NCBI RefSeq assembly: GCF_014211915.1
Contig: NZ_CP060041.1
Location: forward strand, 124,001-188,000
Source: Burkholderia cenocepacia
GTDB lineage: Bacteria > Pseudomonadota > Gammaproteobacteria > Burkholderiales > Burkholderiaceae
Reading direction: 5' to 3'
DNA: 64,000 bases
In this document: one piece after another, positions 27,604 through 38,176 of the stretch
Position numbering within the stretch: position 1 is the stretch's first letter
Layout: the number at the start of each line of letters is the position of its first letter
Program-made: the position numbers and the translations under genes
Notes under the pieces: model-generated
Seen by the model: the letters and a program-made list of their open reading frames with translations, nothing else
Told to the model about the DNA's origin: nothing
Database searches by the model: none

Positions 27604-28801
27604 ACCGCCGGTTCGAGCGCGACACCACGTCGATCCACACCGCCAGCACCAGCACCGCGCCCTTGACGATCATCTGCCAGTACGCGTCGACGTCCAGCAT
27701 CGACATCCCGTTGTCGAGGCTCGCCATCACGAGCGCGCCGATCAGCGCGCCGTAGACCGTGCCCGACCCGCCGCGCATCGAGGTGCCGCCGATGAAGCAC
27801 GCGGCGATCGCGTCGAGCTCGCCCATCGTGCCGGCGGACGGCGACCCGGCCGCGAGCCGCGCCGTGTTGACGAGGCCGGCGAACGCGCACATCAGTCCCA
27901 TCAGCGCGAAGATCGCGAGTTTCACGCGATCGGTGTCCACGCCCGACAGCCGCGTCGCCTCCAGGTTCGACCCCACCGCATAGATGCGCCGGCCGAATAC
28001 CGTCTGCGTCGCGATCCACGAGAACACGCCGAGCAGCGCAAGCAGCAGCAGCACGGGCACCGGAATACCGCCGTAGCGGTCGAGCGTCGCGACGAACGCG
28101 AACAGCACCGCCCCCGCGCCGACGATCTTCGCGACGTCCTGCCATAGCGGCGCGACCGCGAGCCGGTAGCGCCGCCGCGTGCCGCGCTGCCGCACCACCA
28201 GCAGCGTCGCGACCACGAACAGCAGGACCGCGAGGCCGTCGCCGGCCAGGCGCGGCAGATAGCCCTGCCCGATGAACACGAAGCCGTCCGACACGGGCGC
28301 GATCGTCGAGCCGCCCGTCACGCCGAGCAGGATGCCGCGAAATGCGAGCATCCCGCCGAGCCCGACGATGAACGACGGCACGCGCCGATAGGTCGACCAC
28401 CAGCCGTTGAAGAGCCCGATCAGCACGCCGAGCGCGAGCACGGCCGGGACCGTCGCCGCAACCGGCCAGTGGCGGTTGACGTCGAGGATCGCGGCGACGC
28501 CGCCGAGCAGCCCGAGCAGCGAGCCGACCGACAGGTCGATCTCGCCCGCGATGATGACGAACACCATGCCGCACGCGAGCATGCCGGTGATCGACATCTG
28601 CCGCAGCAGGTTCGATACGTTGCGGGGCGTGACGAACGCGCCGTCCGTCAGCACCGAGAAGAATGCCCAGATCGCGACGACCGCGAACAGCAGCGCAAGC
28701 ACCTTGTAGCGCGTGAAGACATGGCGCAATGGCAGCCGCGGCGCGCGGCCGGCGCCTGCATCCGGCGTCGCCGGGGTCGAGGAAGAAAGTTCGGAATTCA
28801 T
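27602..28801 (-). CDS. xylH: Xylose ABC transporter permease XylH
   Basis: A 399-residue permease of the BPD_transp_2 family, with ten or more hydrophobic segments and the signatures [40 protein letters not shown] and [30 protein letters not shown]. The length and the extra hydrophilic loop ([19 protein letters not shown]) are typical of XylH rather than RbsC. It starts at the ATG at 28801, overlapping the xylG stop by four bases, and is the last gene of the xylA-B-F-G-H operon. It forms the inner-membrane path for D-xylose. Confidence 0.92.
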   Translation of the reverse strand: MNSELSSSTPATPDAGAGRAPRLPLRHVFTRYKVLALLFAVVAIWAFFSVLTDGAFVTPRNVSNLLRQMSITGMLACGMVFVIIAGEIDLSVGSLLGLLGGVAAILDVNRHWPVAATVPAVLALGVLIGLFNGWWSTYRRVPSFIVGLGGMLAFRGILLGVTGGSTIAPVSDGFVFIGQGYLPRLAGDGLAVLLFVVATLLVVRQRGTRRRYRLAVAPLWQDVAKIVGAGAVLFAFVATLDRYGGIPVPVLLLLALLGVFSWIATQTVFGRRIYAVGSNLEATRLSGVDTDRVKLAIFALMGLMCAFAGLVNTARLAAGSPSAGTMGELDAIAACFIGGTSMRGGSGTVYGALIGALVMASLDNGMSMLDVDAYWQMIVKGAVLVLAVWIDVVSRSNRR

Positions 28802-30357
28802 GTCGCACTCGTTGCGGTGGGTTCGGCGGGCAGCCGCGCGGGCTTCAGCGCGGCGCCGAGGATCTGTTCCTGCGTGAGGTCCTGGTTGACGAAATCGCCG
28901 CGCAATTCGCCTTCGCCGATCACCAGCACGCGATCGGCCAAGCCGAGCACCTCCGGCAGTTCCGACGACACGACGATCAGCGCGACGCCGCGCTGGGCCA
29001 GCGCAAAGATCAGCCGGTAGATCTCCGCCTTCGCGCCCACGTCGACGCCGCGTGTCGGTTCGTCGAGAATCAGCACCTGCGGCTCGGTCAGCAGCATCTT
29101 CGCGAGCACCGCCTTCTGCTGATTGCCGCCCGACAGGCTCGCGATCGACAGGAACGGGTGCGCTGCGCGCACCGACAGCCGCTGCATCTCGGTGCGGATC
29201 GTATCGAGTTCGGCGGCCGCGTCGATCCGCCCGCGCGCCGCGAAGCGCCGCAGCACCGCGAGCGTGATGTTGTGGCCGACGCCGAGCTGCGGCACGATGC
29301 CGTGGCGCTTGCGGTCCTCCGGCACCATCGCGATGCCGGCGCGGATCGCGTCGGCCGGCGAGCGGATCGACAGCGGCTTGCCGTTCATCGTCACGCTCGC
29401 CGTGCACGCGCCCGGATACGCGCCGAAGATCGCCTGCATCAACTCGGTGCGGCCCGCGCCGACCAGCCCGGCGACGCCGAGGATCTCGCCGCGCCGCACG
29501 CTGAACGACACGTCGTCGACGCGCTTGCGGCGCGCGTTCGTCACGTCGCGGCACGTCACGTGGCGCACGTCGAGCACGACGTCGCCGATCTCGTGCGGCT
29601 CGCGCGGATACAGGTCGCGAATCTCGCGGCCCACCATCATCGCGATGATCCGGTCGGTGGTCAGCGTGGCCATCGGCTCGGTCGCGACGTGGCGTCCGTC
29701 GCGGATCACGGTGACCGTGTCGCACACGGCCGCCACCTCGTCGAGCTTGTGCGAGATGTAGACGCACGCCACCCCACGGCGCTTCAGGTCGCGCACGATG
29801 TCGAGCAGGATGCGCGTCTCCGACGCACTCAGCGACGACGACGGTTCGTCGAGGATCAGCAGCTTCGCGTGCTTGTTCAGCGCCTTCGCGATTTCGATCA
29901 ACTGCTGGTAGCCGCCGCCGTAGTTCATCACCGGCTGCGCGACGTTGATCGTGTCGATCCGCAGTTCGCGCAGCAGCTCCTCCGCGCGCTGGACCATCGC
30001 CGCGAAGTTCATGCGCCCGCCCGGCAGCGTGATCTCGTTGCCGAGGAAGATGTTCTCGGCCACCGACAGTTCGGGCACGAGCATCAGTTCCTGGTGGATG
30101 ATCACGATGCCCGCGCGCTCGGTGTCGCGCACGCCGGACGCCGCGAGCGGCGCGCCTTCCCAGCGGATTTCACCGTCCCACGTGCCGTGCGGGTACACAC
30201 CCGACAGCACCTTCATCAGCGTCGACTTGCCGGCGCCGTTCTCGCCGCACAGCCCGACGCATTCGCCGGGGCGCACGGTCAGGTCGATGCCGTCGAGCGC
30301 CTTCACGCCGTCGAATGCCTTGACGATGCCGCGCATCGTCAGCAAGGGTTCCGTCAT
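28798..30357 (-). CDS. xylG: Xylose ABC transporter ATP-binding protein XylG
   Basis: This 519-residue double ATPase has Walker [17 protein letters not shown], Walker [12 protein letters not shown], a second-domain [16 protein letters not shown], signature [15 protein letters not shown] and Walker [29 protein letters not shown] near residue 50 is the XylG-type insertion. The start ATG at 30357 has GAGG upstream. It powers xylose import with XylF and XylH. A strong hairpin (30379-30407) lies between it and xylF, so its expression is probably lower than that of the binding protein. Confidence 0.93.
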   Translation of the reverse strand: MTEPLLTMRGIVKAFDGVKALDGIDLTVRPGECVGLCGENGAGKSTLMKVLSGVYPHGTWDGEIRWEGAPLAASGVRDTERAGIVIIHQELMLVPELSVAENIFLGNEITLPGGRMNFAAMVQRAEELLRELRIDTINVAQPVMNYGGGYQQLIEIAKALNKHAKLLILDEPSSSLSASETRILLDIVRDLKRRGVACVYISHKLDEVAAVCDTVTVIRDGRHVATEPMATLTTDRIIAMMVGREIRDLYPREPHEIGDVVLDVRHVTCRDVTNARRKRVDDVSFSVRRGEILGVAGLVGAGRTELMQAIFGAYPGACTASVTMNGKPLSIRSPADAIRAGIAMVPEDRKRHGIVPQLGVGHNITLAVLRRFAARGRIDAAAELDTIRTEMQRLSVRAAHPFLSIASLSGGNQQKAVLAKMLLTEPQVLILDEPTRGVDVGAKAEIYRLIFALAQRGVALIVVSSELPEVLGLADRVLVIGEGELRGDFVNQDLTQEQILGAALKPARLPAEPTATSAT

Positions 30358-30378
30358 TCGTTCATGCCTCGCAGGATG

Positions 30379-30407
30379 CGCGCGGGCGACGGTGAGCCGC
30401 CCGCGCG
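30379..30407 (-). terminator. xylF-xylG intercistronic hairpin
   Basis: CGCGCGGGCG (30379-30388) pairs with CGCCCGCGCG (30398-30407) over a 9-base loop. It sits in the 58-base gap after xylF. Stable hairpins after binding-protein genes commonly protect the upstream message or attenuate read-through, giving excess binding protein over transporter. Confidence 0.6.
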
Positions 30408-30415
30408 TCGTGCCG

Positions 30416-31444
30416 TTACTGGCTCGCCAGCTGGGCCTGGGTATAGAAGCCGTCCTTCACGACGACGTCGACGTTGCGCTTGGTCAGCAGCGTCGGCTGC
30501 AGCAGCACCGTGTCGACCTTCTTCTTGCCGTTGTCGTATTGCGCGTTGAACGCGGGCTTCGTGCCCTTCGCGAGATCGACCGCGAGCTTCGCGGCTTCGC
30601 TCGCGATCAGCTTCAGCGGCTTGTAGACGGTCATCGTCTGCGTGCCGGCGATCACGCGCTTGACCGCGGCCAGATCCGCATCCTGCCCGGACACCGGCAC
30701 CTTGCCGGCCAGATGCTGCGCGGCGAGCGCCTGGATCGCGCCGCCGGCCGTGCCGTCGTTCGACGCGACGATCGCATCGATCTTGTTGTTGTTCGCGGTC
30801 AGCGCGTCCTCGACGATCCGCAGCGCGGTCGACGCGCTCCATTCGGGCACCCACTGCTGGCCGACCACCTTGATGTCGCCGCGGTCGATCGCCGGCTTGA
30901 GCACCTTCAGTTGTCCTTCGCGCAGCATCTTCGCGTTGTTGTCGGTCGGCGCGCCGCCCAGCAGGAAATAGTTGCCCTTCGGCTTCGCGTCGAACACGCC
31001 CTGCGCCTGCAGCTCGCCGACCTTCTCGTTGTCGAACGAGATGTACGCGTCGACGTCGGCGTCGAGGATCAGGCGATCGTACGACACGACCTTGATGCCG
31101 GCCTTGCGCGCTTCGGCGACGACGTTGCCGAGCGTCTTCGAGTTGAACGGCACGATCACGATCACGTCGACGCCGCGCGAGATCAGGTTCTCGATCTGGG
31201 AAATCTGCCGCGCCTCGTTCGCATCGGCCGACTGCACCGACACCTTCGCGCCGAGCTTCGTCGCGGCCGCGACGAAATAGTCGCGATCGCGCGACCAGCG
31301 CTCGACGCGCAGGTCGTCGATACAGAAGCCGATCTCGGGCTTGTCCTTGCTCGCGTGGGCGAGCGGCGAGCCCAGCGCGAGGATCGCCAGCGCGGCGGCG
31401 CCGGCAAGGGAATGCAATACGGTACGACGCGTCACGGTTTTCAT
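30416..31444 (-). CDS. xylF: D-xylose-binding periplasmic protein XylF
   Basis: A 342-residue exported binding protein. The N-terminus [22 protein letters not shown] has a twin-arginine pair and could be a Tat or Sec signal, cleaved near AHA-SK. The mature protein follows Xyl[59 protein letters not shown] and [25 protein letters not shown] stands in front of the ATG at 31444. It delivers D-xylose to XylGH. The gene follows xylB by 88 bases in the same operon. Confidence 0.94.
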   Translation of the reverse strand: MKTVTRRTVLHSLAGAAALAILALGSPLAHASKDKPEIGFCIDDLRVERWSRDRDYFVAAATKLGAKVSVQSADANEARQISQIENLISRGVDVIVIVPFNSKTLGNVVAEARKAGIKVVSYDRLILDADVDAYISFDNEKVGELQAQGVFDAKPKGNYFLLGGAPTDNNAKMLREGQLKVLKPAIDRGDIKVVGQQWVPEWSASTALRIVEDALTANNNKIDAIVASNDGTAGGAIQALAAQHLAGKVPVSGQDADLAAVKRVIAGTQTMTVYKPLKLIASEAAKLAVDLAKGTKPAFNAQYDNGKKKVDTVLLQPTLLTKRNVDVVVKDGFYTQAQLASQ

Positions 31445-31532
31445 GTCTCCAGACTCCTTGTTATGGAACCACCTCACGAACCGCGGACGGCCGCCGGATT
31501 GCACCGCCCGCATCGAGTCACTGCAATGTGCG

Positions 31533-33011
31533 TCAGGCGCCCGTCGCAAACACCGGTTCGAGCGCACGGTACAGCGCGCGAAACGTCGGCCGCCGCACGT
31601 CGCGATACCACGCGTGCCGCTCGGGATCGGGCTCGCGCACCGCGACGACGGGCGGCTGCGGGCACACGTCGCCGAGCCGCGCATGCGGTTCGAGCGCGAG
31701 ATGCGCAAGGCGCGCGGCGCCGAGCGCCGGCCCCACTTCGCCGCCCGCGCGCAGCGTCAGCGCGCGACCGCTCAGGTCGGCGAGCATCTGCGTCCAGTAC
31801 GCGCTGCGCGAGCCGCCGCCGATCACCGTGATGCTGTCGGGTGCAAGCCCGGCCGCATGCAGCGCGTCGATGCCGTCGAGCAGCGCGAAGCCGACGCCTT
31901 CGAGCGTCGCGTTCGCGAGATCGGCGCGCCGCGTGTCGGGCGTGAGCCCATAGAACACGCCTTTCGCGTTCACGTCGTTGTGCGGCGTGCGCTCGCCGCT
32001 CAGGTACGGCAGGAACCACGGGCGGCTCGCGCGTGCGTTCGCCTCGGCATCGTCGAGCAGCGCCGCGACGCCGTCGTAGCCGGCCAGTTGCGCGGTGAAG
32101 TCGACGCAGCCGGCCGCGTTCAGCATCACGGACATCAGGTGCCACGTATCCGGCAGCGCATGACAGAAGCTGTGCACCGCCGATTCGGGATTCGCGCGAA
32201 ACCCGTCCGACACCGCGAAATACACGCCCGACGTGCCAAGCGACAGCAGCGCGTCGCCGGGCCGCACGATCCCGACGCCCACCGCGCCGGCCGCGTTGTC
32301 GCCGCCGCCGGCCACCACCGGGATCTCGCGCAGGCCCAGCGCCCGCGCCACGGCCGGCAGCAGCGTGCCGGTGATGCGGTTGCCCTCGACGACGGGCGGC
32401 ATCTGCGTGCGCGACAGCCCGCAAGCGGCGAGCAGCGTGTCGTCGTAGTCGCGCTTCGCGACGTCGAGCCACAGCGTGCCGGCGGCATCCGACGGATCGG
32501 TCGCGAACGCGCCGGTCAGCCGGTAGCGCAGATAATCCTTCGGCAGCAGCACGTAGGCGATGCGTGCGAACACGTCGGGCTCGTGACGACGCACCCACAG
32601 CAGCTTGGGCGCCGTGAAGCCAGGCATCGCGATGTTGCCGGCCACCGTGCGCAATGCGGGCGCGAGCCGTTCGAGTTCCGCGCACTCGGCATCCGCGCGG
32701 CCGTCGTTCCACAGAATCGCGGGGCGCAGCACGTCGCCATGCGCATCCAGCAGCGTCGCGCCGTGCATCTGCCCGGTCAGCCCGAGCGCGTCGATGTCGC
32801 GCGGGTCGATGCCGGCCGTGCGCGCATCCGCGACCAGCGCGGCAAGCGCACCGCAGGCGGCGTCCCACCAGTCGCGCGGCGCCTGCTCGGACCAGCGCGG
32901 CTGCGGCCGGCTCACCGTCAGCGGGCGGCTCGCGCTCGCGCGCACCGCGCCGTCGCGGTCGAGCAGCACCGCCTTCACGCCCGACGTGCCGAGATCGAGT
33001 CCGATGTACAT
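31533..33011 (-). CDS. xylB: Xylulokinase XylB
   Basis: This 492-residue FGGY-family kinase has N-terminal YIGLDLGTSGVKAVLLD (Asp near residue 6), TGQMHG, ILWNDGRADAEC, the catalytic-base region GGGDNAAGAVG, LSLGTSGVYF and the C-terminal adenosine motif IGGGSRSAYWTQMLADL. All match xylulokinases of about 480-490 residues, which phosphorylate D-xylulose to D-xylulose 5-phosphate. The gene begins 4 bases after the xylA stop without a clear ribosome site, so it is probably translationally coupled. Confidence 0.94.
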   Translation of the reverse strand: MYIGLDLGTSGVKAVLLDRDGAVRASASRPLTVSRPQPRWSEQAPRDWWDAACGALAALVADARTAGIDPRDIDALGLTGQMHGATLLDAHGDVLRPAILWNDGRADAECAELERLAPALRTVAGNIAMPGFTAPKLLWVRRHEPDVFARIAYVLLPKDYLRYRLTGAFATDPSDAAGTLWLDVAKRDYDDTLLAACGLSRTQMPPVVEGNRITGTLLPAVARALGLREIPVVAGGGDNAAGAVGVGIVRPGDALLSLGTSGVYFAVSDGFRANPESAVHSFCHALPDTWHLMSVMLNAAGCVDFTAQLAGYDGVAALLDDAEANARASRPWFLPYLSGERTPHNDVNAKGVFYGLTPDTRRADLANATLEGVGFALLDGIDALHAAGLAPDSITVIGGGSRSAYWTQMLADLSGRALTLRAGGEVGPALGAARLAHLALEPHARLGDVCPQPPVVAVREPDPERHAWYRDVRRPTFRALYRALEPVFATGA

Positions 33012-33015
33012 GGCG

Positions 33016-34338
33016 TCAGCGCAGCCCGTAGATCGCCTGGTTCACGATGTTCTCCAGCCGCTCCTGCGCGCCGCTCGCATGCCGCGGGTTCACCCCACGC
33101 GCGAGCGCGTCGGCCGCCAGCGATTCCAGCGTATAGCCGCCGGACAGGATCTTGCGGCCGAACGCGTCGTCCCACTGCGCGTAGCGCTGCCGGCGCAGCG
33201 CGTCGAGCCGGTCGTTCTCGACCAGCACCGCCGCGCGTTCGAGCGCGAGCGCGAGCACGTCGATCGCGCCGACGTGGCCGTAGAACAGGTCTTCCGGATC
33301 GATGCTCTGGCGCCGCACCTTCGCGTCGAAGTTCATCCCGCCGGTCGTGAAGCCGCCGTGGCGCAGGATCTCGTAGAACGCGAGCGTCAGCTCCTCGACG
33401 CTGTTCGGGAACTGGTCGGTGTCCCAGCCGTTCTGCGGATCGCCGCGGTTCGCGTCCACGCTGCCGAACACGCCGAGCGCGAAGGCGTTCGCGATCTCGT
33501 GATGGAACGAATGACCGGCGAGCGTCGCGTGGTTCGCCTCGATGTTCACGCGAATCTCGTTCTGGAGTCCGTACTGCACGAGGAAGCCGTGCACGGTCGC
33601 GACGTCGTAGTCGTACTGGTGCTTGGTCGGCTCCTGCGGCTTCGGCTCGATCAGCAGCGCGCCCTTGAAGCCGATCCGGTGCTTGTGCTCGACGACCATC
33701 GACAGGAAGCGGGCGAACTGGTCGCGCTCGCGCTTCAGGTCGGTATTGAGCAGCGTCTCATAGCCTTCCCGTCCGCCCCACAGCACGTAGTTTTCTCCGC
33801 CGAGCCGGTGGGTCGCGTCGAGCGCATGGCACACCTGGGTCGCGGCCCATGCGAACACGTCGGGGTTCGGGTTGGTCGCGGCGCCGGCCGCGAAGCGCGG
33901 GTGCGAGAACAGGTTCGCGGTGCCCCACAGGAGCCGCACGCCGCTTGCCTGCTGACGCTCGCCGAGATAGTCGACCATCCGCGCGAAATTGGCTGCGTAG
34001 TCGCGCAGGCTGTCGCCTTCCGGCGCGACGTCGGTGTCATGGAACGTGTAGAACGGCGTGCCGAGCTTCGTGAAGAATTCGAACGCCGCATCGGCCTTCT
34101 GCCGCGCCCGCTCGAGCGCGTCGCCCGGCTGCTGCCACGGCCGCTGGAACGCGGGCTGCCCGAAGATGTCGTGGCCCGGCCACACGAACGTGTGCCAGTA
34201 GCAGACCGCGATCCGCAGATGCTCGGCGAGCGTCTTGCCGAGCACGCGCTTGTCGGGGTCGTAATGGTGATAGGCGAGCGGATTGTCCGACTGCGGGCCT
34301 TCGTAGCGAATCGCGGGAATGTGCTCGAAATACGACAT
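33016..34338 (-). CDS. xylA: Xylose isomerase XylA
   Basis: A 440-residue class II xylose isomerase. Catalytic and metal-site segments are present: [12 protein letters not shown] (ring-opening His), [55 protein letters not shown] and [13 protein letters not shown]. It converts D-xylose to D-xylulose. The start at 34338 has GGAG upstream. It is first in the operon xylABFGH and divergent from xylR, as expected for substrate-induced control. Confidence 0.96.
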   Translation of the reverse strand: MSYFEHIPAIRYEGPQSDNPLAYHHYDPDKRVLGKTLAEHLRIAVCYWHTFVWPGHDIFGQPAFQRPWQQPGDALERARQKADAAFEFFTKLGTPFYTFHDTDVAPEGDSLRDYAANFARMVDYLGERQQASGVRLLWGTANLFSHPRFAAGAATNPNPDVFAWAATQVCHALDATHRLGGENYVLWGGREGYETLLNTDLKRERDQFARFLSMVVEHKHRIGFKGALLIEPKPQEPTKHQYDYDVATVHGFLVQYGLQNEIRVNIEANHATLAGHSFHHEIANAFALGVFGSVDANRGDPQNGWDTDQFPNSVEELTLAFYEILRHGGFTTGGMNFDAKVRRQSIDPEDLFYGHVGAIDVLALALERAAVLVENDRLDALRRQRYAQWDDAFGRKILSGGYTLESLAADALARGVNPRHASGAQERLENIVNQAIYGLR

Positions 34339-34440
34339 GGCGTCTCCGTGGGGGTTCTTGTTGCAGCGCAACGCGCGTCGCGACGACGCACGCGGCCGAA
34401 TTCGGTTGACTGGATCGTGCCCGCGCGCCTATCGGCCGGC

Positions 34441-34456
34441 AATTGCGAAATTGCGC
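34441..34456. promoter_or_regulatory. Tandem AATTGCG repeat in the xylA-xylR intergenic region, candidate XylR site
   Basis: AATTGCGA (34441-34448) is followed directly by AATTGCGC (34449-34456), about 100 bases upstream of xylA and 154 bases upstream of xylR. AraC-type activators bind short direct repeats, and XylR is such a protein, so this is the best operator candidate in the 271-base divergent region. No other repeat stood out there. Confidence 0.45.
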
Positions 34457-34609
34457 AGCGCGCTTGATGTTTCTTGCCAGCCGCTACGTGCGGCGCGCGT
34501 TCCGTCCTACAATCGCCGTACACCACGTACACCAGATATCGCGCGCCGCCGTCCGGGCGCGCCCCGGAGACAACGGCACGGCGCCCCGACGCGCTCACCC
34601 GACACCCAG

Positions 34610-35803
34610 ATGACACGCGCCCCTTCCGCCCAGACACCGCACCGCATCGCGCTGCTGTTCAACGCGAACAAGGTCTACGACCGCGAGATCATCAGCGGCA
34701 TCGGCCAGTACCTGCACACGACGCGCGTCGTGTGGGACCTGTTCCTCGAAGACGACTTCCGCTGCCGGCTCACCGGGATCGAGCGTTTCGACGGCGACGG
34801 CATCATCGCGGACTTCGACGACCCGGCCGTGGCCGACGCGCTCGCCGGTTCGCCGCTGCCGATCGTCGCGATCGGATCGTCGTACGAGGACCCGACGCAG
34901 TACCCGGCCGATGTCCCATATATTGCGACGGACAACCCGAAACTCGTGTCGCTCGCCTATACGCACCTGATCGGCGCCGGACTCGCGCACTTCGCGATGT
35001 ACAGCCTGCCGGTCGCGCAGGAGAACCGCTGGGCGCAGCAGCGCGAGCTCGCGTTCGACCGGCTCGCGCGCGCGGACGGGCTCGACGCGCCGATCTACCG
35101 CGGGCTGTCGACGAGCGCGTCCGGGTGGAATCACGCGATCGAGCAACTGATCGACTGGCTGCATGCGCTGCCGAAGCCGGTCGGCGTGATCGCGGTGACC
35201 GATGCGCGTGCGCGGCATCTGCTGCAGGCGTGCCTGATCGCCGGCATCGCGGTGCCGGAACAGGTCGCGATCATCGGCATCGACAACGATCCGCTCACGC
35301 GCACGCTGACGCGCATTCCGCTGTCGTCGGTGATCCAGGGCACCGAGGAAATGGGCCGCACCGCCGCGCACCTGCTGCACCGGATGCTGCGCGGCGCGCG
35401 CTTTCCCGGGCAGCGCATTCTCGTGCCGCCGGTCGGCATCAACGTGCTCGAATCGACGCGCCACCAGCCGCTCGCGAGCCCGCACGTGATGCGTGCCCGG
35501 CATTTCATCCGCCAGTACGCGTGCCAGGGCATCAAGACCGAACAGGTCGCCGACTATGTCGGCGTGTCGCGCTCGCTGCTCGAGGAGCACTTCCGGCGCG
35601 AACTGCAACGCACCGTGCACCAGGAGATCCTGCGCCACAAGCTCGAAGCCGCGCAGGCGCTGCTCGCCGGCCGCCAGGCGTCGAGCGCCGAAGTCGCGAT
35701 CCGTTGCGGATTCACGTCGCTTCAATACATGTACGCGGTGTTCCGGCGCGAACTCGGCTGTACGCCGCGCGAATACCAGGAACGCGCGGCCGCCCCCCAC
35801 TGA
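34610..35803 (+). CDS. xylR: Xylose operon regulator XylR (LacI-like sensor plus AraC DNA-binding domain)
   Basis: The 397-residue product starts at the ATG at 34610 (MTRAPSAQTPHRIALLF). Residues 12-285 form a periplasmic-binding-protein-like xylose sensor of the PurR/LacI ligand domain type (DNDPLTRTLTRIPLSSVIQGTEEMGRTAA). Residues about 290-395 form an AraC-type double helix-turn-helix (TEQVADYVGVSRSLLEEHFRRELQRTVHQEI, AIRCGFTSLQYMYAVFRRELGCTPREYQ). This is the architecture of E. coli XylR. It should activate xylABFGH in the presence of xylose. The aldose epimerase gene follows 27 bases later on the same strand. Confidence 0.94.
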   Translation: MTRAPSAQTPHRIALLFNANKVYDREIISGIGQYLHTTRVVWDLFLEDDFRCRLTGIERFDGDGIIADFDDPAVADALAGSPLPIVAIGSSYEDPTQYPADVPYIATDNPKLVSLAYTHLIGAGLAHFAMYSLPVAQENRWAQQRELAFDRLARADGLDAPIYRGLSTSASGWNHAIEQLIDWLHALPKPVGVIAVTDARARHLLQACLIAGIAVPEQVAIIGIDNDPLTRTLTRIPLSSVIQGTEEMGRTAAHLLHRMLRGARFPGQRILVPPVGINVLESTRHQPLASPHVMRARHFIRQYACQGIKTEQVADYVGVSRSLLEEHFRRELQRTVHQEILRHKLEAAQALLAGRQASSAEVAIRCGFTSLQYMYAVFRRELGCTPREYQERAAAPH

Positions 35804-35830
35804 CACCCGCCGCCCATCCGACCTCCATCC

Positions 35831-36919
35831 ATGCATATCGATACCGATTCCTCATACCTGACGCCCGGCGCGGCACGCGTGCTTTCCGAGCCGTGGGGCA
35901 CGTTGCCCGACGGCGAGCCCGTGCGGCGCTATACGCTGCGCAACGCGCACGGGATGCGCGTCGTCGTCAGCGACCTCGGCGCGACCGTCGTGTCGTGGCT
36001 CGCGCCCGATCGCACCGGGCGCCTGGCCGATATCGTGCTCGCGCACGACACGCCGGCCGAGTACCTCGAATCCGGCGCCTATCTCGGCGCGACGGTCGGC
36101 CGCTGGGCGAACCGGATCGCCGGCGCGCGCTTCACGCTCGACGGCGTCGACTACCTGCTCGACCGCAACGAGAACGGCAACCTGTTGCACGGCGGCGCGA
36201 ACGGTTTTCATCGCGCGCGGTGGGACGTGCTCGACGATGGCGGCGGGCTGACGCTGCAACTCGATTCGCCGGAAGGCGACGCGGGATTCCCCGGCAACGT
36301 GCGCGTGCAGGTGCGCTACACGCTCGACGACGACGGCACGCTGACGATCGACTATTCGGGGTGGACCGATGCGCCGACGCCGCTGAACCTGACGAATCAC
36401 AGTTACTTCAACCTGAACGGGCGCGCGGGCAGCGACGTGCGCGGCCATCTGCTGCATATCGACGCCGATGCCTTCCTCGAAGTGGACGACGCGCTGATCC
36501 CGACCGGCACGGCCGACGTAACGGGCACGGCCTTCGATTTCCGGCAAAGCGCGCCGCTCGGCGCGCGCCTCGACTGGCCGCATGCGCAACTGGCGCGGGC
36601 GCGCGGCTTCGATCACTGCTACGTCGTCGGCAACGGCGCGCGTGAGGTCCGGCCCGTCGCACGGATCTACGATCCGGAAAGCGGCCGCGAGCTGATCGTG
36701 TCGACCGACCAGCGCGGCCTGCAGCTCTATACGGGCAACTATCTCGACGGCTTGCGCGTGAGCGGCGGCACGCGCTGCGTGCCACACGCGGCGCTGTGCG
36801 TCGAGGCGGGCGGCTTTCCGGATCAGGTCAACATGGACGGCCTGCGCGACGACGTGATCGTTCGTCCGGGCGGCGTCTATCGGCAGACCACGCGGTATCG
36901 GATCGCCGTTCAGGCATAG
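35831..36919 (+). CDS. galM: Aldose 1-epimerase (mutarotase)
   Basis: A 362-residue galactose mutarotase-family enzyme. It shows GATVVSWLAPDRTGR, GATVGRWANRIAGARFTLDG, NENGNLLHGG, the catalytic-His region LTNHSYFNLNGRAG, GFDHCYVVG (second active-site His and Asp region) and CVEAGGFPDQVN (catalytic Glu). It interconverts alpha and beta anomers of an aldose. Coupled to xylR and next to the xylose operon, it probably supplies the anomer used by xylose isomerase. The length matches GalM (about 345). Confidence 0.93.
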   Translation: MHIDTDSSYLTPGAARVLSEPWGTLPDGEPVRRYTLRNAHGMRVVVSDLGATVVSWLAPDRTGRLADIVLAHDTPAEYLESGAYLGATVGRWANRIAGARFTLDGVDYLLDRNENGNLLHGGANGFHRARWDVLDDGGGLTLQLDSPEGDAGFPGNVRVQVRYTLDDDGTLTIDYSGWTDAPTPLNLTNHSYFNLNGRAGSDVRGHLLHIDADAFLEVDDALIPTGTADVTGTAFDFRQSAPLGARLDWPHAQLARARGFDHCYVVGNGAREVRPVARIYDPESGRELIVSTDQRGLQLYTGNYLDGLRVSGGTRCVPHAALCVEAGGFPDQVNMDGLRDDVIVRPGGVYRQTTRYRIAVQA

Positions 36920-37094
36920 CGCGCGTGCCGTGTCGTCGGCACCCGGCCAGCGCCGCGCGCACCCCGGCCGAACGCCAGGCCGCGCCGCGTCGCGCGACAT
37001 TGCGACGGCAGGAAAATGCTTTCTACGATTCGTTGGTTTGAGCGGCGCGGCGCAGCCCGTAGCATGGGCGCGTCACCCATCCTCCAGCATCGGA

Positions 37095-38054
37095 ATGTCC
37101 GCGCAAACAGACAAGGTCGTCCATTGGCTGCTGTCCAGCCTGGAGCCGAAAAGCCAGCTTTTTCACGTCGGCCAGTATTGCGGCGACTGGCAGGCGTCCA
37201 CCGCCGGCCGGGCGAAAGCGAGCTTCCACGTCATCCTGCATGGTTCGGCGTGGCTGCACTTCGCCGACGGGCGCGACAGCATCCCGGTCGCCGCGGGTGA
37301 AGCCGTCTTTCTGCTGCGCGACGTGCCGCACGGGTTGTCGCCGAGCCCGGTCAACCCGCAGGCCTGCGCGGTCGCGGGCGGCCATCCGCTCGAGCGGCGC
37401 GGGTCGATGCAACCGCTCGATCCGTCGGTCGACGGCAGCGTCGGGCTCGCGTGCGGCTTCATCGAATTCCACTCGACCGTGTCGCGCGCGATCGTATCGC
37501 TCTTTCCCGAGTACCTGATCGTGCGGCGCGGCGACGACGCGTATCGCGGCATCCACGGGCTGTTCGACCTGATCCGCGCCGAAGGTCGTCACGGCGTCGA
37601 CGCGCCGTCCCCGCTGATCGACAAGCTGGTCGAACTGCTGCTGTTCTATGCGGTGCGGGACGCCGCCGGGCACGATACCGTGGCCAGCGGGCTCGCCACG
37701 CTGATGCAGCGGACCGGCTTCGGCACGCTGGTCGCCGCGATCATCGACGCGCCCGCCGACGCGTGGACCACGGACTCGATGGCCGCGTTCGCGAACATGT
37801 CGCGCACCGCGTTCTGCAAGCACTTCAGCGAAGCATCGGGCCATCCGCCGATGCAGTTCGTCACGATGGTGCGGATGCGGCTCGCGGCGGACCTGTTGCA
37901 GCAGGGCCTGCCGATTTCGCGGGCGGGCGAACTCGTCGGCTATCAGTCGGAATCGGCGTTTGCGCACGCGTTCAAGCGCACGATGGGCATGCAACCCGGC
38001 GCATGGCGCCGCGAGCGCGACGACGCGTCGCGATCGGCGGCGCGCTTGCACTAG
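37095..38054 (+). CDS. AraC-family regulator with N-terminal cupin domain
   Basis: The 319-residue protein starts best at 37095 (MSAQTDKVVHWLL). An N-terminal cupin (about 10-200; HVILHGSAWLHFADGRDSIPVAAGEAVFLLRDVPHGL) is followed by a C-terminal AraC helix-turn-helix pair (FANMSRTAFCKHFSEASGHPPMQFVTMVRMRLAADLL, GYQSESAFAHAFKRTMGMQPGAWRR). The type is common in Burkholderia, often beside oxidoreductase genes. It is encoded upstream of, and in the same direction as, the AhpD-like gene at 38177, so it may control that operon, but no operator was recognised. Confidence 0.88.
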   Translation: MSAQTDKVVHWLLSSLEPKSQLFHVGQYCGDWQASTAGRAKASFHVILHGSAWLHFADGRDSIPVAAGEAVFLLRDVPHGLSPSPVNPQACAVAGGHPLERRGSMQPLDPSVDGSVGLACGFIEFHSTVSRAIVSLFPEYLIVRRGDDAYRGIHGLFDLIRAEGRHGVDAPSPLIDKLVELLLFYAVRDAAGHDTVASGLATLMQRTGFGTLVAAIIDAPADAWTTDSMAAFANMSRTAFCKHFSEASGHPPMQFVTMVRMRLAADLLQQGLPISRAGELVGYQSESAFAHAFKRTMGMQPGAWRRERDDASRSAARLH

Positions 38055-38176
38055 CGGGCATCGCGACACCGCGACGCGCGGCGCGGGACGAACGCACAGG
38101 AATCGCGGATGTTCGCGCATTGTCCGGCGGCAGCAGCGCCTCGACAATGATCTCACTGCCCTTTTCGGAGAATCCT

